Source: Schoenoplectus triqueter (Eukaryota > Streptophyta > Magnoliopsida > Poales > Cyperaceae). From it: a stretch of DNA of 31,217 nucleotides. The notes below the pieces were generated by a model. It was not told the origin of the DNA. It did not search any database and saw nothing but the letters and a program-made list of their open reading frames with translations. Location of the stretch: positions 1-31,217 of the forward strand of contig CAXKVV010000730.1 in NCBI GenBank assembly GCA_964058805.1. The letters are read 5' to 3'. The first letter of the stretch is position 1, and every line of letters begins with the position of its first letter. The position numbers and the translations under genes are program-made. Below are positions 22,137 to 31,217 of this stretch, in pieces.

Positions 22137-23880
22137 CTTTTCTCTGGCAAAACCCTGCTAAAGGGATCTAATACCTTACTTTTAAAAACTAGTTTTTAAT
22201 CGTTGGTTGCGATTGAAATTTAGTGCTAGTCAAAAACGTGTAGAACAATAATTAGTTTGACGGCCGAATACGTATTTTCTGGTGGCGGTCGACTATCGAC
22301 CTATCATCCTTTGTTCGTGATATAGGGGCCACCAAATTTCTTTTTAAAGAAAATTTTAAATATGTACTCAATAGTCGAGCATCTCTCCGGCTTTTCCAAC
22401 TATATGTTTCATTTTTTTTGTTATTTTAAAAATGATCAAATAATCCCTTTAATACTTAATAAATTGCAGCATTGAAAATAACATACTTTTCTTTCTTTTG
22501 GAAAAAAAAATCCGACAGATACCTTTGTGCGTGCAAATCCCTAAACACGTGTTAGCAATCCATAGGGGAGGCGGCATTGTCAATTGCATGAATGGATTTG
22601 GCTCCTCCTTGTAATCTAATTAGGTAAGGTACAGAAATTAGAAACTTTTCTTTTAAATAAAATCCTATTCACTGTTCACTTTGTCTTCCTTTTTCATTTT
22701 AGGACTTCGAAACCTACCCCATGACTATAATTTTCGCAGTAAGATAAACGGACTCCGGATTTTTTACGCAGAACAGTTGGGCATATCTATGTAGGCGAAT
22801 ATATGCCAGAAAATTAAGAATACAACAAAAATAAAACAGACAACTGTAACAGGATTTTTTTTTAATTTTTCTTTGCACCAGTCTGTGGGTGATTCAAGTT
22901 CAGATTCAGCTCCATTTCAAGCTAATTTATAAGAATCCACAATAATCATAGTTTTGTGCTCCTCTGCAGCTTTCTCACTTGGTTAAGTTCAACCACAACT
23001 TCTAACAACTATTGGATATGGTGCAAGGATATAAAGTAATTTGACTGACTATATTATGCAGACTCTAATTATATAAAACCACAATTTGCAAATTTTACTT
23101 AAAGGTTCTTGGCTGTACATATTCTATACAAAATTATACATATAGTTGTTGATTGTGAATTTAATGAGGAATGGATATATAGAAAAGGAAGATGTCGAAT
23201 TGGTTGGCATAAGTAATTGTCGATTATATTGCTAATATATATGTTCAAAAAATATACATAGAATTAATACATTTTTAAATGATGCACAATGAGAAAGATG
23301 GACCATCGATTGTACAAATTCATGTAGGTTATGTAGGACATGAAGTTACAGAAGCAACTTCGATGTTTCCCCCCTTTTAGTTCCTACAGAACCATTTTAT
23401 TCTTGATCCAGTTCTGCCATCCAACATACCGGCATATATATAATACATATAGATGGACAGAAGAATCGACCACTGACATGTAAAAAGCCAGCATAATATA
23501 CTTTCAAATATTGTATGAAAGCTACATATAGTGATGAACTGCAGAAGATCATGCCTCGCAACAGTCATAGGATGCCCAATAAAGAGCCATCATTATCTCT
23601 ATATTACTTAATCAAACATATTTTATATATTTACGCTTACTGAACAAGGCATTGGACGATTTGCCGGTTAGTTTAGCTCTTCTCCAGTCCGTGCTGTTGC
23701 TGGAGGCATCATAGAGATCTTGCGAATGTTGCGAAATCAAATGTCAGCCATCTGATGAACTTGAATGCTTATGTGGTAACATCTCGGTATCGCTAATATA
23801 CCTTGGGAACCGGTTAGGGCAAAGACGATCTGAATGCTTTCTATTATTGGTTTTGGGATTGATTGAACTCGTTGAGAGGT
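22137..23880. other. intergenic and probable distal promoter of the MADS-box gene
   Basis: No gene seen. The part from about 23640 to 23880 is less AT-rich than its surroundings. It may belong to the promoter or an upstream exon of the MADS transcript, but no splice pair could be assigned. Confidence 0.4.
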
Positions 23881-23883
23881 ATC

Positions 23884-24077
23884 TAGAGAGAGAGAGAGGG
23901 AGACAATATTTGTGCATTGACTGATAGACAAGAGGAAGGTGCTCCGATCAGCCGATCTACCTATATATATATAATTATAATTGATATTGTTATATACTTG
24001 TATATTTTGCCTTCTTTCAGAAAGAAAATAAAGGCAAGGCTGCGCAGACATTCCATTTCAGTCGATTCCATAAATTG
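23884..24077 (+). promoter_or_regulatory. candidate promoter / first non-coding exon of the MADS-box gene
   Basis: A GA-rich run (about 23886-23900) and a TATATATATA stretch (about 23962-23972) precede sequence that ends at a good donor, TTG|GTATGT (intron start 24078). The run and TATA-like stretch could be promoter or leader. A non-coding first exon is common in AGL17-type genes. The transcript start is not fixed. Confidence 0.35.
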
Positions 24078-24482
24078 GTATGTATTTTCATCCAGCTTTT
24101 CTTCTATACAGTTGCTTATTTTTGACCTTTGCGTTGGGTTTTTTCTTGATATCTGAGAAAAAAAGATTATTTTCGTTGATTTGATTTCCAACAATAAATT
24201 TCATTTCTTTATCTTTTTCTTTGTATATTTAGGTTTTCTTTTTCAAGTTTCCAGATCAACAAATTGGCTTTGTTTTAATCCAAGAGCGTCTCTAAATCAA
24301 TGACTCTCTTTAACGCTGTGAATTTTATAAAATGATTTACATTATTTTATGAAATATTTCTGTAAGTATATATTAGAAAAAACTCATGTTCAAATTAAAG
24401 TAAAAAAAAATCCATCCCTCAACAAAGTACACAAACTAAGAATGGGAGCAAAACCATCATCCTTGTTCTTTTCCTCTTTCAG
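24078..24482 (+). other. candidate 5'-leader intron of the MADS-box gene
   Basis: Donor GTATGT at 24078 and a pyrimidine-rich acceptor (TTTTCCTCTTTCAG) ending at 24482 would remove a 405-bp T-rich segment and leave a 98-nt second leader exon before the ATG. This is inferred from splice consensus only. Confidence 0.45.
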
Positions 24483-24531
24483 ATCCCCCCTAGCTAGATC
24501 TATTGGATACAACTATCAGGATATATTTGCG

Positions 24532-24576
24532 ATGTTGAAATATTTGCAATATATAGAATATACAAGATATATATAA
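24532..24576 (+). promoter_or_regulatory. 14-codon upstream ORF before the MADS start codon
   Basis: ATG at 24532 opens a frame of 14 codons ([14 protein letters not shown]) ending in TAA at 24574-24576, only 4 nt before the main ATG at 24581. It lies downstream of any leader splice, so it should be present in the mature mRNA. It is rich in Tyr and Ile. It could lower or condition translation of the main ORF through reinitiation; this is inference. Confidence 0.6.
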
Positions 24577-24580
24577 CCAG

Positions 24581-27500
24581 ATGGGAAGAGGAAAAATATT
24601 GATTAAGAGGATTGACAACACGACAAGCCGGCAAGTGACTTTTTCAAAGAGGCGGAGTGGGTTATTCAAGAAGGCTCGTGAACTCTCGATCTTATGTGAT
24701 GCGGAGGTTGGTCTCATCGTCTTTTCATGCACAGGTCGCCTATATGAATTTTCTAGTCCAAGGTAGAGATATTCCTTCCTCTATTCCCCTCTCTACCTAT
24801 TACTTATGATGAATTCTTTTGTTCTAGCTCTTTTCCAGTGACTTTTAGAAATTGGTAGTGATTTAACCTCAATTTTTGAAGTTTCAACTAAGATAAAAAT
24901 TACTACAGTTATTCTTAGGGCATTTCATTTTGGCAAGCTGAATTAAACCAGAGTTAATTAAGTAGTACATAAATTAAGAAATTTTTGTTCTACTAATTGT
25001 ACAATATTCACTGGTATGCTCGTTTGTAAGCTTTTGAACTGAGAGCTGTGTTTGTCAACTTATTAATTGTTACAGTTGTTATTTAAGGCTATAACTCTTT
25101 GGTGAATTTAATTAGCTTCACTCAATAATTAAAATATTATATTTTTCTTGAGTTTTATTACAGTTTTATAGCGAAGTAAAAAAGTTTGCCATAATGCAGG
25201 AAATACTTTATGTCAAATGGTTAGATAGAATCCAAAATAGCAACCTGAACTTTTTTTTTTTTGCGGTTTACCAGGCCAGGATTAATGATTGCATATTCCC
25301 TCATAAGCAAAAATACTTCAACTAGCACAGATTTGTGTGCAAAAAATAATATGTTCTACTTGACGTCTTTATAGCATGAAAGTAATAATTGATCGCTATG
25401 TGAATTCGAAGGAAGAACATAATCCATTGCAGAATCTAAATTCACAACTAAAGGTACATATATCTTCAAAAACTTTATCAGAATGCATTACTTAGAAAAT
25501 TGAATAGCTGTATATATCCTCAGTATGTTGGCTATTAAAGTTGATATCTGTCACACTTTTTATTTTTATCAGTTCTGGCAAAGGGAGGCAGATACCTTGA
25601 GGCAGCAACTGCACAGTTTGCAAAAAGCTCAAAGGTACATAAAATTTGCTATATGTTTTAAATTTTTTTGAAGTTTGATAAATAAGATAGGTGTAAGTCT
25701 CTTAACTTATAATTATATTAATATGTATTTAATTAATTCCTTTCATATGATCTTATCTGTTCATCTTCTGGTAGGTCACAAACAAACAATTTAAGGCGTA
25801 AAACATGCACAAGTATATATAGCAATTATTATACTATTTTAACCCTGCTGAAAGTACAACAAACTGTATTGTTGGTATACTAAGCTTCTTATCTCAAAGT
25901 TCAGGCAGCTGATAGGCGAAGATTTGTCTGGATTAAGCGTCAGGGACCTACAACTAATTGAAAACCAACTGGACTTGAGCTTGAATTCTGTTAGAAAGAC
26001 AAAGGTGAAATTAACTCAATTTGTTAGGTTACCTGTTTTCCCAATAAGTATATGAGAGTTGACAACGTTTAATCTTTCTGTTTTAAATATTATGATTAGG
26101 AGCAAACTTTTGCAGAAGAAATTCAAGAACTGAACAAGAAGGTACTATTCATTCTCTGAAAATAAATCATCCTTATTTGCTGGTATATATATATATATAT
26201 ATATACACGAGGAATCGATAACAATTAAAACTTTCAAGTTCCAACATTATTATATCCACAATGGAACCCTGAATTAGGCTTTGAATCTCGGACTTCCAGA
26301 AGATGCAGATTATCTAGTTTCTAGACCAAATGAGAAAAGAAACTTATTAAAATAATATAAATTAAAAAGCAAAGTATTTTTTTTAATAAAATAACCTATT
26401 TATCTAGGTCTACTCCTTGATTACAAATTTAAAACTTAAAAGCAAATTAAAAAAGGGAAGTTCCCTGTCTTCTGGTAATATTAGGAGATGGTAAATCAAT
26501 TTGTTGTGAGGATTTTATTCTCGGTGGCAAATTTAATTGAAAATAGTATCCTAAATAACATTACGATATTCAGAGGCAGGCAACCCAACACGAGAATAGT
26601 GAGCTCTACAAGACGATGAATCTGGCTCGCCAAGAAAATATGGAATTACGAAAGAAAGTAAGTATTTTCTTCCAAGAACCGTTTTTTTTATAATAATTAT
26701 TCAAATAATTCTAATTTTAATAATAAGAATGATAAAATTGAAATTTTAAGAATATGAATGGCAGCACGTCACTGTCAGTGGCGCTGTGTAAACAAGCTAG
26801 CCCCATTGGCATCTTTGTGCAAAGACGTTATTGGAAGTGACGTCTTTTAAGTTTTATTTTTTTTTAACTTTGAATGGATAGAAATCTTAGTGTGGATAGG
26901 ATTCCAGTTGGAAAAACGCCACTCCTACTGGCGTCTTTTATTTTTTTAGAAAAATAACAGAAAAGTAAAAAGAAAGGAATGACACCACTGCCAGTGACGT
27001 CTTTGCAAAATGCCACTAGCAATGGCACGTTGCTATTTGTATTCTGAAAATTTTAATTTTATTACTCTTATTATTAAAATTAAAATTTGAATTATTTAAA
27101 TAATTATAATAAAAAATCGTTGTCCAAGAACAACAGAAATATATGACCGAAAAATGTTAAATAAGGTATGAACTAAGATTGATGTATTCATTAATTAAGC
27201 TTGAAGCAATTAAATTGCCATAATTTAACATATCTCTACTTCTTTTATTAAGCATTTAAGTATTATTATTTCTTTTATCTCTACTCCTTTTCAGAGCTAA
27301 TATCAACCATCAAATTGAGTTATTTTTCAAGTAATATTACTATCTAAATGCTCATTTGCATTAAGTTATAATTTCTGTCAATTCCGATTGTTATACAAAT
27401 GCTACATTGTAATGAAGTATAATTTCTCTAATTTATTTTTTTCTCTAAATTATAAATATTAACTTTTCTTAAATTCTGAATGACAATCGTCCTCTCAATT

Positions 27501-28877
27501 TAGCATTTATTTTATATTAATTTCATATTTATGATTGAAGTTTACATTAATTGCTAAATTATCTTCATTTTTTTCATGAAAATCTGAATTGATATTTTTA
27601 AAAACCATCACCGGTAGCGATGTACAAACAAGATACTAGTAGAGTAAATATATACATTACCTCATGAATCTTTTCAGGAGTAAGATTAGAAAATAGAATA
27701 GACACTCAATTCAGTTGGTTTGTTCAAGTAGTTCTTTGAGACAATTATATAGTTTCAATTTATGGTTTGAATATATAACTTTTTATATGATGTGTATCAA
27801 AAAATGTTAATTCACATAATATTCACACTACAAAAAATAAAAAGTGGCGTGCAAAAGAATATACTTCTCAAAAAATATCCTTATACTAATTAATGTTCTA
27901 ATGTTTGATTCAGTTATATGAAGGAAATGGACCCCATGTTGAGACCCATGTACCCAATAACTCCCAGATTCCATACACATTTGCTATGTCCAACCGAACT
28001 CAGGAGACGACTGCTGCAATACAAACCAAGATGGCAATTATGGAGTAAGTGCATAAATTCCATTACATATATACAAATGATTAATTAGTATTTCTTTTAT
28101 CGTTTAAGCTAGCAGTCTATTTCTTGTATATATTTTTATCTTAATCTGTGACCTTCTAATGTGTCCTACAATGTCCGCAAGCCCGCCCTTCATTTGCTTA
28201 ACCATAAATGATAAAAGGTGCACCCCCCCCCCCCCCCCCCCCTAAAAAGCAAATTAAAATGCGTGCAGCTCACATATATAGATGATGTGGGAACGTTGGG
28301 GACATTATAAGAGAATCCTTGAAAATATGCCATGTTAAGACTACACTGATATCCCTCCTTTTCTCCAATATCTCTTAATATGTTTTCTACATTAATTTTG
28401 TAAGTAAAAAAGAGAGGTAGATATCGCACATTTCCTATATTATAAAGAAACCTATTACTTAATTATACATCGATTGAAATGTTTTGGACAGCATGTATAG
28501 ATGTGGCATATTTCCTATATTACACCGAGAGCCCACTTCACATCGGCTTCTATGGTCAGGCTCCAACCCAAACTATTGTTCAAAGCCTAATTTGTACCAT
28601 ACGAGGGCCCACTTAATTTGTTTAGCTTTCAGTATAAATATGTACGATAGATATATGTTTTCCATCACCGGACAAACTGTCTTCAGTCCGAATTGTACCA
28701 CTGCGAAATAGTCCACAACTTTTTTTGTTATTTTTTTACATAAATTCAAATTATCCTATTTGGTGACTACCGACGATAAATTTTCAATCTACGATGTTGA
28801 CTGTTATTTACATCCTCCCTACGAATCCATCTATTTATTCATTTATTTTTAATTTCAGCAGACTTCAGTTGATATAG
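24581..28877 (+). CDS. MIKC-type MADS-box transcription factor, AGL17/ANR1-like clade
   Basis: DNA-binding transcription factor expected to bind CArG boxes as a dimer. Coding exons: 24581-24762, 25375-25453, 25573-25634, 25905-26004, 26100-26141, 26574-26657, 27914-28044 and 28859-28877, giving 232 aa. Exon sizes 182/79/62/100/42 are the canonical MIKC pattern. The MADS domain is 1-60 ([32 protein letters not shown]). The I region follows, then a K domain at about 86-170 ([40 protein letters not shown]). The C-terminus is short and ends LQLI. FWQREA and GEDLSGLS point to the AGL17 group, whose known members act in root nitrate response, stomata and flowering; the role here is unknown. Position 11 is ILE-ASP as usual, and no domain is broken. 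The last exon has two possible acceptors 3 nt apart, and retaining the last intron gives a stop at 28046-28048. Confidence 0.93.
26184..26205. repeat. (TA)n microsatellite in MADS intron 5
   Basis: Pure TA run of 22 nt within the intron between coding exons 5 and 6, probably polymorphic. Confidence 0.95.
26680..27122. mobile_element. 443-bp MULE-type MITE in MADS intron 6
   Basis: TCCAAGAAC is directly repeated at both borders (26671-26679 and 27123-27131), a 9-bp target duplication. The ends are inverted repeats of about 95-100 bp: the left begins CGTTTTTTTTATAATAATTA, the right in reverse complement begins CAACGATTTTTTATTATAAT, and both continue into ATTCTAATTTTAATAATAAG-like sequence. The interior carries repeated, alternately oriented GTGGCGTCTTT / GCCACTG-type motifs and no open frame. 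The insertion lies 14 bp after the exon 6 donor. Confidence 0.9.
28223..28242. repeat. 20-nt poly-C tract in the last MADS intron
   Basis: Uninterrupted run of 20 C residues inside the intron between exons 7 and 8. The exact length should be treated with caution because such tracts are error-prone in sequencing. Confidence 0.9.
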
Positions 28878-29500
28878 TGAGATCATCAAGGGCCAAAACA
28901 AGATCCTGCATCTTTGGAGACGTGGAGGTTTTATTTTAAGTAAAAATAGTGATTGTGGGTATAACATAGTTAGAGCTTAGTTTGATGCATAAGCGAATTA
29001 TCGCACTTATATAAATTATAAATATTACAATAGATATTTGCTATTTCCCCTGGACCGGCTTCATACAATTATTACAAGAACTAAAAAAAAAAAGCGAAGA
29101 TCAATCATAATAAAATTATTTTTCCGGGGAAATTAAAACGGTAGTGAAAAAAGGCTAGGGGGTGTATCCTGGCTTGTAATTTTTTTTTTTCTCTTAGCTT
29201 TGTTTGATGTTGCTATTTTTCCCTTACTTGGTGGTGATACATGCATCATAAAACTGTCCAATGTTTTTTTGTTTTTGTTTTTATTTCCTTTATTTTTTTG
29301 GCTGTTAGCTATTGAATTCAAAACATATTAAATAAATAAGTTCTATAACTCAGTAGCTTAATTATAGCACCATGCATTAAAATAATTCGTAGAGCTTTCT
29401 TTTATTCAACTGCAGTGATGAGGATGTTCTTGAACAGTTGTGCCCAACAGACAATCGGAACCATTGGTTTCACACTCGGGGTAAAACTGTCACGTGCATC
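28878..29500. other. 3' flank of the MADS-box gene
   Basis: AT-rich sequence with the likely 3' UTR directly after the stop. No further gene is visible. A short minus-strand Lys-rich frame at 29133-29321 reads off poly-T tracts and is not credible as a gene. Confidence 0.5.
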
Positions 29501-29806
29501 GGTAGAGGTGGCAATCGGGCGGGTCGGGTTCGGGTTCGAATCGGACGGGTCGGGTCAGTTTGACTTTCTAGAAGAAATCGGGTCGGGTCGGGTCAGGATC
29601 GGGTCGGGTCAATTTATATTTTGTGTTTTTTCACACGTTGATAGATTTCGATTGGATTAAAGACCATTTGATCTCGGATCGGGTCGGGTCGGGTTCGGAT
29701 CGGATCGAGTCAGTTTGACTTTTTTAAAAAATCAGGTCAGATTAAATTCGAATCTGAATGGATCGGACGGATTTCTCGGATCAGATCAGATTCTGCACGT
29801 CTATCC
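29501..29806. mobile_element. CGGGTCGGGT-rich repeat element
   Basis: The left border reads GGTAGAGGTGGCAATCGGGC, followed by tandem CGGGT and CGGATCGGGT-type units at about 29515-29620 and 29670-29715, then degenerate GATCGGA / GATCAGATC units to the right. The right border in reverse complement reads GGATAGACGTGCAGAATC, which can be aligned with the left border imperfectly. Plant genomes contain many short elements starting GAGGTGGCAA and filled with CGGGT repeats. The ends are approximate and no target duplication is certain. The apparent open frame at 29415-29660 is produced by the repeat. Confidence 0.55.
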
Positions 29807-31217
29807 ATCCGTATCTATAAATTCAGAGAGCCTCTTTCAGTATGAATTCATATCTCCCGAGACTCTAAAAATATAGTTGTCCATATTTTAATTTTAAAAT
29901 AATTTTATAAATTTTAAATATCACTCTTTGTACTGTAGCACCGACATCTCTCTTTTCTTCACTTTTGACTGTTCATTAATTTTAAATTATTCTAGAGGAT
30001 ACTCATCTTTTTCACTAAGCAACAAATGATGTGAATTTCTATATTGCGCCATCTTCAATAAATTTTCTTCTCCACATTAAAGCACAAGACAAATGAGAGA
30101 AATCCATCTAAGATCGTATCGTCAACTCCCCACTCTTCTTCTTGTCCTCCTTTTTCGGGTATGTTTGGATATATACACTGAGAACAAGAGAATAACCACT
30201 ATTTTTAGAATAAAAATAACAGTGATATATTAATAATTGAAAATAAAATAAAATGGAAAATATATTTATAGATATTTTTGAACTTATAGATTAATTTAAT
30301 TATTATATAATCTAAGTATCAATTAATATTTCTAACAAAAGTCATTATATACGGATGGAGATCTCTTGACAAGGGCTTACTTTGACAATCTTGACAATAA
30401 ACTCTTAAATAAATATAAAATATTTAAACCCTAATCAAACATCGGACCACATCCATCAACCTCCATCCATCCGTCGGTGAATCAACCCTAGTCAAACATG
30501 CATCCCATCGTGCTCTAGCATCCCATTTTTTCCCGTGTTCAGGTCATGAGACCCTATGCCATCACCACCTTCCATCATCAGGCTCCATCCTCCTCAATGT
30601 ATCAAAGTCGATCATTGCCGTTTTTATTCTCATGATGCATTTTTCAAGAAATTTAAATTATGCACACGAAATAACTTTCAAAATTTTTCTACAAGCAACA
30701 AGCAACAAGCAACAATCAAAGATTCATTTTTTTATTTAGTTGTAACTAAACCAAATAGGGTTAAGAGCTCACATCTCTTTTGAATCGTAACTAAAGTTGA
30801 AGACTTCATTTTTGATGAAGGTTATGACCTCTTCTCCTTTTCTACTTGAACATCAAAAGAATGATGTCTCTTCAAGTATTCACTGAGAATTAACTAACAA
30901 ATAAAAAATCTATATTCGTAGAATAAATTAATGTCTTCCTTAAATAAGTTTCAAATTTTCAAAAATTAACACTTATTTTTCTGTGAATTTTTCTCAACAT
31001 ATAAGATACATCTGTCTTATGGGTATTTATTCCCATTTTCTAGGTTTTCAAAATTGTCTCATTTAAAGAAAAAATACTTCTCAACCAACAATTTTCGACT
31101 ACATCTGAAAACACCCTTTTCATTTCTCTCTATTCATGTCAGCCCAATATGAGACATATATTTTTAAGTGGCCAAATTATATTTCATAGGTCACAATTCA
31201 CCCAACAAGAATTGGGG
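29807..31217. other. AT-rich intergenic DNA at the window end
   Basis: No gene recognised. A short tandem array of about 3.5 CAAGCAA-type 7-bp units lies at about 30691-30715. The rest is low-complexity AT-rich sequence. Confidence 0.5.

Noticed and set aside
23700..23740. Sequence GGAGGCATCATAGAGATCTTG loosely similar to the miR172 star strand
   Set aside because: The match is poor and no downstream complementary arm forms a hairpin, so a microRNA gene is not supported.
27826..27860. CACTACAAAAAA motif 88 bp before MADS exon 7
   Set aside because: It resembles a CACTA terminus, but no second terminus or target duplication could be found, and the motif is AT-rich enough to arise by chance.
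28484..28711. 75-codon open frame in the last MADS intron
   Set aside because: Lies inside a well-supported intron, has no domain, and looks like non-coding repeat-derived sequence.

Overview
The window is eukaryotic nuclear DNA from a flowering plant, most likely a eudicot. The evidence is AT-rich sequence with GT-AG introns, plant-specific gene families, and many small non-autonomous DNA transposons. The species cannot be named from the sequence. Four protein-coding genes are supported, all on the + strand: (1) a secreted low-molecular-weight phospholipase A2 (3093-4278, 4 exons); (2) a multi-pass membrane protein of the DUF1295 / steroid 5-alpha-reductase-like family (6770-8999, 9 exons); (3) an intronless DEAD-box RNA helicase, the plant Prp28/RH21-type spliceosomal helicase (14580-16832); (4) a type II MIKC MADS-box transcription factor that looks like the AGL17/ANR1 clade (24581-28877, 8 coding exons plus a probable 5'-leader intron). 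Exon boundaries were set by hand from splice consensus, phase and family alignment, and each spliced frame is open to a stop.

Layout. 1-3092 is intergenic with short repeats. 3093-4278 is the PLA2 gene, followed by a small hAT-like element (4692-5156). 5157-6769 is intergenic. 6770-8999 is the DUF1295 gene. 9000-11430 is intergenic, with a decayed ~64-bp minisatellite and a foldback MITE. 11433-14293 holds two related transposable elements lying head-to-head, each filled with (TAA/TTA)-type microsatellite, together forming a large imperfect palindrome that ends about 145 bp before the helicase TATA box. 14580-16832 is the helicase. 17116-18418 is a Mutator-like element with ~105-bp terminal inverted repeats, a 9-bp target duplication and coding-like broken internal sequence (a Pack-MULE candidate). 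18428-23880 is mostly intergenic, with a CACTA-like remnant. 23880-28877 is the MADS gene, whose sixth coding intron carries a 443-bp MITE. 28878-31217 is intergenic with a CGGGT-rich element.

The genes do not form a pathway. They are independent plant genes: lipid signalling, a membrane enzyme of unknown substrate, pre-mRNA splicing, and transcriptional control. The points of most interest are the head-to-head element pair next to the helicase promoter, the MULE with captured-looking sequence, and features of the MADS gene that could tune its output: a 14-codon upstream ORF ending 4 nt before the start, a MITE 14 bp past a splice donor, and a NAGNAG acceptor combined with a donor that contains an in-frame stop.
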